Positions 47,161 through 55,167 of a stretch of 64,000 bases of DNA are shown in pieces. Under the pieces are notes generated by a model, which saw only the letters and a list, made by a program, of their open reading frames with translations, was not told the DNA's origin and did not search any database. The DNA lies in contig NZ_BMHV01000002.1 in NCBI RefSeq assembly GCF_014641495.1, forward strand, positions 1 to 64,000, in the 5' to 3' direction. The translations under genes were made by a program, and so were the position numbers. Source of the stretch: Terasakiella brassicae. GTDB taxonomy: Bacteria > Pseudomonadota > Alphaproteobacteria > Rhodospirillales > Terasakiellaceae. Numbering within the stretch: the stretch's first letter is position 1; every line of letters begins with the position of its first letter.

Positions 47161-48225
47161 ATGGCGGAGATTACATTAAATGATGTGAAGTTGCTTGACG
47201 GTGACAGTTCGCCGGCGCGACGGGCTGTGCTCGCACAGAAACTGGCAAATGATCTGAAAAATAAAACCTTATCCGAAACCGAATATGATCTTGCCATTGC
47301 GATCTGCCAAAAACTGGCCGACGATGTCGATACCACCGTTCGCAGCTCTTTATCTCAAGCCCTCAAAACCAATAATGACATTCCCAAGGATTTGGCTCTG
47401 TCTCTGGCCAAAGACGTGCTTGAAGTCAGCCTTCCCATGCTGGAATTCAGCAACTTACTGGAAGACAACGATCTTATAGACATTATCCATACAGGCGATA
47501 CTGATCGTCAAATGGCGATTTCTCATCGCCCAACCCTCAGCCCGACCTTGACCCACAGTTTATGTGAAGCGGGTAACGAGGCGGTTGTGGAAAGCACCTT
47601 AAAAAATGAAGGGGCTGCCTTTGAAGACAATACCTATGAGCTTGTCCTGCAACGTTTTGAAAAAAACGAAGCCATTCATGCTGGCCTGGCGATGCGCCAT
47701 CAGCTGCCGCCCCATATCATTGACCTGTTGGTCGATGTCATCAGCGACCAGTTAAAAGCCTACCTCCTAAGCCACCAGAAACTGTCCCCTGTTCTGATCG
47801 AACGTGTGGTGCTGGAATCCCGTGAAGATGCCAAACGCCGCTTGTTACATGATCCGCGCTCAAAACGCGACGCAGAGAAACTCGTTCTCGCCATGAATAA
47901 GCAGGGAAAACTGACCCCGGAACTGATCTTCCGTGCCCTGGAAATCGGGGACCGTCCTTTCTTTGAATATGCGATGGCACACCGTGTCGGAATTGATATT
48001 CAAGCCGCCCGGACTTTGATTAAAGACCCCGGTGCAAAAGGCTTTGCCGCCCTTTATAAAAAGGCCGATCTGCCGCGCAAAGACTTTAGTGCAATTAACT
48101 ATCTCGTCGATGTGGAATATCGCAGTCATAGCCACCGCCCGATTACAGCACGTGAAAAACGTGAGACACCGGAAAGCTGGTTGACAGAAACAGAGACAAA
48201 AAAGAAGAAGTGGCGTTTATTTTAG
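47161..48225 (+). CDS. DUF2336 domain protein
   Basis: A 354-aa helical-repeat protein. Its N-terminal two thirds have the repetitive, Leu-rich pattern of DUF2336 (HEAT-like, about residues 40-280), a family expanded in alphaproteobacteria and often near chemotaxis or flagellar genes. A basic C-terminus (ETETKKKKWRLF) may contact membrane or nucleic acid. ATG 47161 has AAGGGA seven bases upstream. It is convergent with the cheZ-like gene with a 4-base gap; a chemotaxis or motility link is inferred. Confidence 0.8.
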   Translation: MAEITLNDVKLLDGDSSPARRAVLAQKLANDLKNKTLSETEYDLAIAICQKLADDVDTTVRSSLSQALKTNNDIPKDLALSLAKDVLEVSLPMLEFSNLLEDNDLIDIIHTGDTDRQMAISHRPTLSPTLTHSLCEAGNEAVVESTLKNEGAAFEDNTYELVLQRFEKNEAIHAGLAMRHQLPPHIIDLLVDVISDQLKAYLLSHQKLSPVLIERVVLESREDAKRRLLHDPRSKRDAEKLVLAMNKQGKLTPELIFRALEIGDRPFFEYAMAHRVGIDIQAARTLIKDPGAKGFAALYKKADLPRKDFSAINYLVDVEYRSHSHRPITAREKRETPESWLTETETKKKKWRLF

Positions 48226-48229
48226 GAAG

Positions 48230-49021
48230 CTAGCCAAACAGCTTATCAATATCGTCTTGTGAAACATCTTGTCCTGCGGGTGGATTTTCCACCTTGGGCT
48301 TTGTTGCTTTCGGTGCGGCAGGTTGATCGAACATACTGTCAATATCGTCCTGCGAAACCGCGCCATCAGAGGCAGGCAGCGGTGTTTTTGCCGCAGGCGT
48401 TGCCGGTTGGTCAAACATGCTGTCTATATCATTTTGCGATACCGCCTGCCCTACCTTTGGCGAGTTATCCCCACCGAACAAAGCATCAATATCATCTTGC
48501 GACACTTCGTGCCCACTGACTTGCGGGCCATGCATCGCAATATCACCATCGCGCATCCCAATAACATCTTCGATGGTTTCATCATTATCGACCGGCATTT
48601 CACCAAGGCCTTCGCGCCCGACAATATCAACCAGACTATCCAGCGTGCCTTCCAGACGATTCATAATGCGCACAATTTTCGAAATGCGCTGCCCCGTCAA
48701 ATCATGGAAAGAGCAAGATTCAAAGATTTTATTGGTGCTGTCCTGAATCGCATTCAAAGAAACCTGCGCCGGTTCATATTTAATATTGGCACTCAGTTCA
48801 TCCACGTTGGATAAAATATCTTCTGCGGACTCCATAATCGTGTTCGTTGCGTCTTCTGTTGTCTCACAGATCGTGTTGAGCTGTTCTGCCACCGTATTGA
48901 AATGATCAACCGGAGATTTCGGATGTCGAATAGATGCCAACTCAGCCTTGATCTTTGTAATATAACGTACCAGATGATGAATCTGCTCCGCCAATACGGT
49001 TAGTTGCTCACCGCTTTGCAT
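48230..49021 (-). CDS. cheZ: CheZ-like chemotaxis phosphatase with four C-terminal CheY-binding-type motifs
   Basis: A 263-aa CheZ-type protein. The helical hairpin (residues about 10-140) contains the catalytic signature CSFHDLTGQRI; D107 and Q111 match D143 and Q147 of E. coli CheZ, which dephosphorylate CheY. The normal CheZ C-terminus has one CheY-binding peptide. Here four near-identical motifs occur: VSQDDIDALF (173-182), VSQNDIDSMF (194-203), VSQDDIDSMF (222-231) and VSQDDIDKLF (253-262), in Pro/Ala/Lys linkers. The motif also resembles the N-terminal CheY-P docking peptide of FliM. It is a single-gene transcript on the minus strand. Confidence 0.85.
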   Translation of the reverse strand: MQSGEQLTVLAEQIHHLVRYITKIKAELASIRHPKSPVDHFNTVAEQLNTICETTEDATNTIMESAEDILSNVDELSANIKYEPAQVSLNAIQDSTNKIFESCSFHDLTGQRISKIVRIMNRLEGTLDSLVDIVGREGLGEMPVDNDETIEDVIGMRDGDIAMHGPQVSGHEVSQDDIDALFGGDNSPKVGQAVSQNDIDSMFDQPATPAAKTPLPASDGAVSQDDIDSMFDQPAAPKATKPKVENPPAGQDVSQDDIDKLFG

Positions 49022-49311
49022 TCAAATCTCCTTTAGTCGCTCTCTCTCAAGACAGCCACGAACATTGCATAGACAACGGCACCTATCATACGCGCAACAG
49101 GATAGCGCGTACAAGTGCCGCAAATTCTTTTTTTCTGCAAAAGATCGCCTAATGGTGTTTGTGCTTAATGCAAATACCATTAAAGATATGCCATATCGTG
49201 TAAGGACTCACAGAATGTCATAAAAGAATATTATATTCAGAGTTGAAATTGTATGTTTTTGAACAGTTGGCTTAGCCAACAAAAAATAAAACCGCTCTCT
49301 CCCTTTCATAA

Positions 49312-49420
49312 CCCTCTCAAATACACAACCGTCATCCTCGCGAAAGCGGGGATCCAGTTATGGGTTGCCCCTATTTCTGGATTCTCAATCAGGGTGGGAA
49401 TGACATATTTGGTTTGAGGG
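49312..49420. repeat. Large imperfect palindromic repeat upstream of comM
   Basis: The ends CCCTC(T)CAAAT and ATTTGGTTTGAGGG are inverted, and inside lie GTCATCC...GGATCCAG (left) and CTGGATTC...GGAATGAC (right) arms around a 19-base centre. This is an intergenic palindromic unit of the GTCATCC-GGATCC type also seen inside the two elements near comM and asd. It runs directly into the comM ribosome site: its terminal GAGGG lies seven bases before the comM ATG. Another small perfect hairpin (GTTGGC-TTA-GCCAAC) is at 49266-49280; the rest of 49022-49311 shows nothing. Confidence 0.7.
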
Positions 49421-49427
49421 ACATACA

Positions 49428-50963
49428 ATGACCGCACGTATCACCACCGTCACGTTCCAAGGCATCGACGTTATCGAAGTCGAGGTTCAGGTTTCCATTA
49501 CCACCGGCCTTCCCGCCCTCAACATCGTTGGATTGGCGGATAAAGCGGTGTCAGAAGCCCGTGAGCGGGTGCGCGCGGCCCTGAGTGCTTTGGGATTGTC
49601 GCTGCCGCCCAAACGCATCACGGTTAATCTGTCACCTGCCGATCTTGCCAAGGAAGGGTCGCATTTTGATCTCCCCATCGCGCTGGGTTTACTGGCGGCA
49701 ATGGATGTCCTGAATGAAGAAGACCTCAGCCCCTTTATTGTCTTGGGGGAACTGGCATTGGATGGGCGGCTTTCCCCTGTCACCGGTGTTTTACCTGCGG
49801 CCATCCATGCTCAAGTAAAGGATCGCAATATTCTGTGTCCCAACCCCCAAGGCGGTGAAGCGGTTTGGGCGGGGGATCTGGATGTGGTTGCGCCCAACAA
49901 TCTCTTGGAATTGGTCAATCATTTTAAAGGTCGGCAAGTGCTGAGCCGTCCCAAACCTGTTCGCGTTCAAAAACAAGACGGTCCGGCCCATCTGGATTTG
50001 CGCGATATTCGTGGACAGGAAAGTGCCAAGCGTGCCTTGGAAGTTGCCGCAGCCGGAAATCACAACTTGCTGTTTTGCGGTCCCCCCGGTGCCGGAAAAT
50101 CCATGCTGGCCCGCCGCCTGCCCGGTATTTTACCCCCCTTGGATGCGCAAGAAGCCTTGGAAGTTTCCATGATCCATTCCATCGCCGGAACCTTGCCCGA
50201 AGGGGGATTGATGATCCAACGCCCCTTTCGCGACCCACATCATTCGGCTTCCATGCCGGCATTGATCGGCGGTGGCCACCGGGTGCGTCCCGGGGAAGTC
50301 TCCCTCGCCCATCTTGGCATTTTGTTTTTGGATGAATTACCGGAATATAACCGCACCGCCCTTGAGGCCTTGCGACAGCCGCTGGAAAGCGGGCGCGCTG
50401 AAATTGCCCGCGCCAATGCCCATATATCCTATCCTGCGCGCGTCCAATTAATCGCAGCCATGAACCCATGTCGATGCGGTCATCTGGATGATGCGGCGCT
50501 GGCTTGTTCCCGTGCACCAAAATGTGCGGAAAGTTACCGGGATAAAATATCCGGCCCCTTGCTGGATCGCATCGATATTCATCTGGATGTCCCGGCGGTC
50601 AATCCAACCGATTTGCATTTACCACCCCCCCAAGAAGGAACGCTGGACGTGCGCCAGCGCGTGTTACAGGCCCGCACGATACAGAAAGACCGTTATAAGA
50701 ATCACGGCATTCGCACCAATGCGGAAGCCGATGGTGAATTCTTGCTGAAAATCGCCACACCGGACAAAGCCGGACAAAATCTGTTATTGGAAGCCACAAA
50801 AAAACTGCGTCTTTCTGCACGCGGGTATCATCGGGTTTTACGGGTCGCGCGTACCTTGGCCGACTTATCCGGCAGTGATCAGGTTCAGGTTGAACATATC
50901 GGGGAAAGTCTGTCTTATCGGCCCAACATGACCCGCAAAAAGAACACGGCTCAGTTGCCATAA
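49428..50963 (+). CDS. comM: ComM/YifB-type AAA+ helicase (Mg-chelatase-like)
   Basis: A 511-aa MCM-like AAA+ ATPase. N-terminal Lon-protease-like region (residues about 1-165), Walker A GPPGAGKSMLARRL (about residue 222), HSASMPALIGGG insert, Walker B FLDELPE, a zinc-like CRCG...C pattern and an arginine-finger helix region. ComM promotes branch migration in natural transformation; YifB is its broad family name. The start follows GAGGG (contributed by the palindromic repeat) by seven bases. Confidence 0.9.
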   Translation: MTARITTVTFQGIDVIEVEVQVSITTGLPALNIVGLADKAVSEARERVRAALSALGLSLPPKRITVNLSPADLAKEGSHFDLPIALGLLAAMDVLNEEDLSPFIVLGELALDGRLSPVTGVLPAAIHAQVKDRNILCPNPQGGEAVWAGDLDVVAPNNLLELVNHFKGRQVLSRPKPVRVQKQDGPAHLDLRDIRGQESAKRALEVAAAGNHNLLFCGPPGAGKSMLARRLPGILPPLDAQEALEVSMIHSIAGTLPEGGLMIQRPFRDPHHSASMPALIGGGHRVRPGEVSLAHLGILFLDELPEYNRTALEALRQPLESGRAEIARANAHISYPARVQLIAAMNPCRCGHLDDAALACSRAPKCAESYRDKISGPLLDRIDIHLDVPAVNPTDLHLPPPQEGTLDVRQRVLQARTIQKDRYKNHGIRTNAEADGEFLLKIATPDKAGQNLLLEATKKLRLSARGYHRVLRVARTLADLSGSDQVQVEHIGESLSYRPNMTRKKNTAQLP

Positions 50964-50969
50964 AAAAAA

Positions 50970-51173
50970 GCCCGCATGAAAACGGCCTCAGGCTGCTGAC
51001 AAAGTGTTTTAGTAAATAATTGTCCAAAAGCCATCACCCCGCACTTGATACAGGATCCATTTAAAATGAATAGGTTAAACGTTACTCATTGAGCAAAGAT
51101 GGATCCCCGATCAGGGTCGGGGATGACAGTTTAGGGGCTTTGTCGATAATCCGAGGCCGCATGAAAGCGGCCT
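50970..51173. mobile_element. MITE-like non-autonomous element, copy A, with flanking direct repeats
   Basis: The element spans about 50989-51155 (167 bp), in the comM/rhlE convergent gap. Its ends carry inverted TGACAAAG (50997-51004) and CTTTGTC (51138-51144) within longer semi-conserved tips. Inside are two GTCATCC/GGATCC palindromic arms. It matches, in reverse orientation, a copy near asd with about 15 differences over roughly 160 bases by eye. It is bracketed by CCGCATGAAA(A/G)CGGCCT, one mismatch in 17 (50972-50988 and 51157-51173). This pair is itself a terminator hairpin; the left copy keeps the A-run and the right copy the T-run of what looks like a split bidirectional terminator. 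No transposase ORF. Confidence 0.72.
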
Positions 51174-51193
51174 TTTCAAATATATTTTAATGC

Positions 51194-52600
51194 TTAAGCG
51201 GCGCGACGACCTGCAATATTCGGTGTCTTGCGTTGGACTTTTTTCGGTCCGCGCTTTTTAAATCCACCTTCGGTTTTTTTCTTGAAACCACCATCGGATT
51301 TCTTTTTAAAGCCACCTTCCGTCTTTTTCTTAAAGCCGTCTTCCGCTTTTTTCGGGCCTTTGGCAAAGGTGCGTTTTTTACCTGTACCACCACCACCGAA
51401 GCGACGGCGTTTTTGATCGCCGTTTGCCTTAAACGGAATTGGGTCCTGATGATAAGGATGTTCGGATTCAACATCAACGCGTTGCTGAATGGTGCGTTCA
51501 ATGGCTTGCAACAGATCGCCTTCACCATCGGTACAGAAAGACAGGGCAACACCGCTTTGACCGGCACGACCTGTACGACCGATACGGTGGACATAAGCAT
51601 CGCCTTCCAACGGCATATCATAGTTAATGACGTGCGAAATATCGGCAACATCAATACCGCGTGCCGCGACATCGGTCGCCACCAACAATTCGATATCACC
51701 ATTACGGAAGGCGCGCAGAACACGTTGACGTGCAGCCTGTTGACGATCCCCATGAATGGTATCGGTTTTATGACCGCGTTCTTTCAGGTTATCACACAAA
51801 CGGTCTGCCATCGCTTTTGTACGTGTAAAGATCAGCACTTTTTTCAAAGTCGGATCATCCAGCAGATGATCCAGCAATTTCGGCTTGTCTTTCTGTTTCA
51901 TGTGCATGACACGGTGATCAATTGTGTTGGCGACAGAATTTTCACGTGCGGCTTCGACCATTTTCGGTGAAACCAGAACACCGCTTGCCAAGCCGCGAAC
52001 CTGTTTAGACATGGTCGCCGAAAACATAACGGTTTGTTTTTCTGCCGGCATGGAGGCCGCGACTTTTCGGACATCGTGGATAAAGCCCATATCAAGCATA
52101 CGGTCAGCTTCGTCCAAAATGAAGGTATGAACATCATCACATTTAATGGAACCGCGTTCCATATGGTCCATCAACCGGCCCGGTGTCGCCACAACAATGT
52201 GGACACCACGTTGCAATTGTTGCAATTGCTGGCGATAGGGGGAACCGCCATAAATAACCGTATGGAAAACTTTTTGGCCTTTGGTAAAGGAGCGAATTGC
52301 CACCCCTATCTGTTGGGCCAGTTCCCGTGTCGGCGCCAAAATAATACAGCGCGGTTTTCCAGCGGCTGTTTTTTCGTTTTCTGCCAACAGGCGATGAACC
52401 AAAGGCAGCACAAAGGCCGCTGTTTTACCGCCGCCTGTTTGAGCAACACCCATCAGATCGTGGCCGTTCATCAAATGCGGAATAGCTTTATCTTGAATAT
52501 GTGTCGGCGTATCGAAGCCTTGTTTGGCAATAGCGTCGAGCAAAGGTTGGGCAAGGCCCAACATATCAAATGTGGTCACAGTTTTACGTTCCTGTATCAT
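51194..52600 (-). CDS. DEAD-box RNA helicase, RhlE-type
   Basis: A 468-aa helicase. Motifs: Q-motif region GFDTPTHIQDKAIP, AQTGGGKTAAF (I), PTRELA (Ia), TPGRLMDH (Ib), DEAD (II), SAT (III), GIDVADISHVINYD (V) and HRIGRTGRAG (VI). It unwinds short RNA duplexes, as in ribosome assembly or RNA decay. The C-terminal ~80 residues are a basic low-complexity tail with four copies of [ED]GGFKKK[TS], probably an RNA-binding extension. ATG 52600 is chosen from the RhlE start FDMLGLAQPLLDAI; upstream in-frame sequence to 52690 is unlikely to be coding. Confidence 0.92.
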   Translation of the reverse strand: MIQERKTVTTFDMLGLAQPLLDAIAKQGFDTPTHIQDKAIPHLMNGHDLMGVAQTGGGKTAAFVLPLVHRLLAENEKTAAGKPRCIILAPTRELAQQIGVAIRSFTKGQKVFHTVIYGGSPYRQQLQQLQRGVHIVVATPGRLMDHMERGSIKCDDVHTFILDEADRMLDMGFIHDVRKVAASMPAEKQTVMFSATMSKQVRGLASGVLVSPKMVEAARENSVANTIDHRVMHMKQKDKPKLLDHLLDDPTLKKVLIFTRTKAMADRLCDNLKERGHKTDTIHGDRQQAARQRVLRAFRNGDIELLVATDVAARGIDVADISHVINYDMPLEGDAYVHRIGRTGRAGQSGVALSFCTDGEGDLLQAIERTIQQRVDVESEHPYHQDPIPFKANGDQKRRRFGGGGTGKKRTFAKGPKKAEDGFKKKTEGGFKKKSDGGFKKKTEGGFKKRGPKKVQRKTPNIAGRRAA

Positions 52601-52746
52601 CTGCGGTTTCGTCACCCTAAAATGCGTCCTGGTGACATCTAAAATTCCGCACATGATGCCCAGATCGGGGCAAGGGAACGCGACCGGCACCGCTTAAAAG
52701 CGATACTCCTGCTGCACACAGGACTGACAGATTTCTGCCACGGGCA

Positions 52747-52801
52747 CGTGCATTAACTTTGCACGCACGGAAACAACGTGAGGCGGCTTATCCGCCTTTT
52801 T
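52747..52801. terminator. Two hairpins in the rhlE/phasin gap
   Basis: CGTGCA/TGCACG (52747-52752 with 52760-52765) and AGGCGG/CCGCCT (52781-52786 with 52792-52797) followed by TTTT on the plus strand. No plus-strand gene precedes them, so on the minus strand they may fold in the rhlE 5' leader. An unannotated plus-strand RNA is the alternative. Confidence 0.35.
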
Positions 52802-52840
52802 CCCCGAAATGTCAAGAAAAGCTTGCAGCTTTCACCAGAC

Positions 52841-52881
52841 AAAAAAAGAGGCTGCCTCTCGATAATCCACAAGACAGCCCC
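52841..52881 (-). terminator. Rho-independent terminator of the phasin gene
   Basis: On the minus strand GGGGCTG pairs with CAGCCTC (one G-U pair) around a loop of about 19 bases and is followed by seven T. It lies about 30 bases past the phasin stop. Confidence 0.75.
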
Positions 52882-52910
52882 AATTCTAACCTTACAGGGG
52901 GGAAGGTTAA

Positions 52911-53414
52911 TTATTTTTTCAGCTTGAGAACTTGCTCTTTAACTTCGTCAAGAGACTCAGTGAAACGAGAGTGGATTGTTTCAAAAGCTTCTGTGTTGGA
53001 TTTACCAGCCATTTCGGCCAGTTCACGCATGTTGGACAATGCTTTTTCAATCGCTTCTTTCACCAGGTCTGTTTGCTGGGCCACTTTATCTTGCGGCTCA
53101 CCGGCAACAGACAGGTCTTTGAACGTTGCCTGCATTTCTTCCATCGCTTGACCGAGGATTTCAGCCTGACGTTTGAAAACAGCCTGCATGCCTTCCAAAG
53201 CAACTTTGTTGGCTTGTGCAAGTGCTTCTACGTTTTTGCGCTGGCTTTCCATAATGACGTTACCGTCAACACCGGGGATTTTGTATTCAGAGAACGCTTT
53301 TGAAAAGTCGCCCATGAATTTTTGCGGGTCGAATTCGCTCATCAGTTTTGTCGGGTCGAAATCGCCGAACATTTTAGAAGCGTCAAAAGCGAACGGATTA
53401 GCTTGTTTGGTCAT
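52911..53414 (-). CDS. Phasin family protein
   Basis: A 167-aa amphipathic helical protein of the phasin type: an N-terminal FDP repeat (FDASKMFGDFDPTKLMSEFDPQKFMGDF), the coiled core IMESQRKNVEALAQANKVALEGMQAVFKRQAEI, and a long C-terminal helix (TEAFETIHSRFTESLDEVKEQVLKL). Phasins coat polyhydroxyalkanoate granules, so the organism likely stores PHB. GGAG precedes the ATG by eight bases. The promoter region carries two related palindromic sites, suggesting control by the PHB-sensing repressor PhaR. Confidence 0.88.
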   Translation of the reverse strand: MTKQANPFAFDASKMFGDFDPTKLMSEFDPQKFMGDFSKAFSEYKIPGVDGNVIMESQRKNVEALAQANKVALEGMQAVFKRQAEILGQAMEEMQATFKDLSVAGEPQDKVAQQTDLVKEAIEKALSNMRELAEMAGKSNTEAFETIHSRFTESLDEVKEQVLKLKK

Positions 53415-53443
53415 TGGGTTTGCTCCAATAAAGAATGATAAGG

Positions 53444-53457
53444 TTGCTGCACTGCAA
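53444..53457. promoter_or_regulatory. Candidate PhaR-type operator 1 in the phasin promoter
   Basis: TTGCTGCACTGCAA contains TGCACTGCA, the complement of the TGCAGTGCA core of the upstream 21-bp palindrome. It lies 30-43 bases before the phasin ATG, near the predicted transcription start. Confidence 0.45.
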
Positions 53458-53493
53458 TATTTCTAAGCTCAATATGGTATAATGCTACCTAAG

Positions 53494-53524
53494 AGTCAAC
53501 CTCTTTTTGTGCAGTGCACAAAAA
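53494..53524 (-). promoter_or_regulatory. Phasin promoter with 21-bp operator palindrome
   Basis: On the minus strand TTGACT (53494-53499) is followed at 17 bases by CATATT. Just upstream lies a perfect 21-bp palindrome (53504-53524): TTTTTGTGCA, a central G, and the inverted arm. It shares TGCAGTGCA with the site at 53444. PhaR operators in alphaproteobacteria are described as TGC/GCA-rich inverted repeats, so PhaR control is a reasonable inference. Confidence 0.6.
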
Positions 53525-53630
53525 ATATTTTAACCCTCTCATGGTAACGCTTTTGCTTACCTTATAAGGCTTTGATTTATTACGCTTTACAGAAAAATGA
53601 TCTTTCTATGACATTGGAAAAAAAGCTGGA

Positions 53631-54437
53631 TCACCCTGCCAGTTCCTTGGAACGTTGCGTTGCAGCATCAACGGCACGTGCCATCGGTTGTCCGATTCCA
53701 TCTTCCCCCATCAAAACTTCAAGGGCCGCCTGTGTCGTTCCCCCCGGTGAGGTCACATTCTTGCGCAGCTCTGCCGCATCAATCCCGCTTTGACGCATCA
53801 GCTCACCGGCCCCGGCAACCGTTGCCCGCGCCAACTGGGTGGCAAGATCTTGGGACAATCCTGCCTGAATGCCAGCTTGGGTTAAACATTCTGTCATATA
53901 GAACACATAGGCCGGACCGGACCCGGACACGGCGGTCACCGGGTCCATAAGGGCTTCGTCATCAACCCACGCCACTTCGCCAATGGCTTCCAGAAGCTTG
54001 CTGCATTCGGTTTTGGCCCCATCGCTTACATGAGGATTGGCGCATGCCACACTGATCCCGCGCCGCACCGCCGCCGGCGTGTTGGGCATGACACGCACAA
54101 TCGCGGCATCCTGTCCCAGAATATTTTCAAAATAAGATAGGGTTTTTCCGGCAGCAATAGACAGGAACGTTGTGTTTGTCGCAAATCGTTTACAAGCTTG
54201 GGCCGCAGCATCCATCCCTTGCGGTTTTACCGCCAACAACACAATATCGGCCGAAAAATCTTCTTCAATTTTGGCAATGTCATCATAAACAACCACACCA
54301 TGACGTTGGCGCAAGGCTTGGGCGTTTTCCTCAGAATGTTCCACGATGCGAATATCTTCAGCCGCAATCCCCTGATCGAGCCAGCCTGCCAGCATCGCAC
54401 CGCCCATCTTACCGCAACCGACCAAAACGATACCCAT
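53631..54437 (-). CDS. proC: Pyrroline-5-carboxylate reductase
   Basis: A 268-aa enzyme for the last step of proline synthesis. N-terminal NAD(P) motif GCGKMGGAMLAGWL (about residues 8-20) and C-terminal signature MDPVTAVSGSGPAYVFYMTE with ARATVAGAGEL and NVTSPGGTTQAAL. AGGAG lies nine bases upstream. It is the last gene of a minus-strand run from ftsE to proC with overlaps or very short gaps. Confidence 0.95.
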   Translation of the reverse strand: MGIVLVGCGKMGGAMLAGWLDQGIAAEDIRIVEHSEENAQALRQRHGVVVYDDIAKIEEDFSADIVLLAVKPQGMDAAAQACKRFATNTTFLSIAAGKTLSYFENILGQDAAIVRVMPNTPAAVRRGISVACANPHVSDGAKTECSKLLEAIGEVAWVDDEALMDPVTAVSGSGPAYVFYMTECLTQAGIQAGLSQDLATQLARATVAGAGELMRQSGIDAAELRKNVTSPGGTTQAALEVLMGEDGIGQPMARAVDAATQRSKELAG

Positions 54438-54438
54438 T

Positions 54439-55167
54439 TTATTGTTCTCCTGCTTTCAGTCCCTCGGCTTCCAGTTCCGAAGTTTTTGTTTCGATGCGTT
54501 CCTGCAAGGTTGCCATAAATTCACGGCGTTTCAGGCCCGGTTCAATCGGCGGCATAATTTCCATGATAATTTTACCCGGTTTTTTCAGGAAACTACGCCG
54601 CCCCCAATACAGGCCGGAGTTCAACCCGACCGGAATAACCGGCATGCCTGTTTGGGTGTAAATCGCGGCGATACCGGGATGATATGTCCCCGGCTCCCCC
54701 GGGGCTGAGCGTGTCCCTTCCGGGAAAATCACAACATTACGGTCTTCTGCCAAGGCCTTTTTAACATCAGCAACCATGTTTTTCAGGGCACTTGCCCCGG
54801 CAGAACGGTTCACGGCAATATGTCCGCTGCGTTTTACATACCAGCCATAAAAGGGGATTTTCAGTAATTCTTCTTTTAAAATATATGCCGTTCGAAGACG
54901 CAACAGAACAAAAATTGCTGTATCCCAGGCAGATTGGTGCTTACAGGCAATAATCCCGCCCGCTTTGGGTAGGTTTTCAAGTCCCCGAATTTCATAATCA
55001 ATCCCGGTGATATGACGCATCCCCCACATAACATAACGCGTCCAAAACTGGGAACCCTTGCGCATTTCCTGTGAAGAAAAAGGTAACAACACAAGCAAAA
55101 TTAATGCGATGACCCCTGTGCCGCCAAAAAGATAAATGTTAAATAATACAGATCGAATAAATGTCAT
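54439..55167 (-). CDS. plsC: 1-acyl-sn-glycerol-3-phosphate acyltransferase
   Basis: A 242-aa membrane-associated enzyme converting lysophosphatidic to phosphatidic acid. Motifs: KHQSAWDTA (HX4D, catalytic His/Asp), GHIAVNR, FPEGTRSAPG and the MPVIPVGLN block, with an N-terminal membrane helix (YLFGGTGVIALILLVLL). It overlaps the YdcF gene by 4 bases (ATGA), so coupled, and precedes proC by one base. Confidence 0.93.
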   Translation of the reverse strand: MTFIRSVLFNIYLFGGTGVIALILLVLLPFSSQEMRKGSQFWTRYVMWGMRHITGIDYEIRGLENLPKAGGIIACKHQSAWDTAIFVLLRLRTAYILKEELLKIPFYGWYVKRSGHIAVNRSAGASALKNMVADVKKALAEDRNVVIFPEGTRSAPGEPGTYHPGIAAIYTQTGMPVIPVGLNSGLYWGRRSFLKKPGKIIMEIMPPIEPGLKRREFMATLQERIETKTSELEAEGLKAGEQ

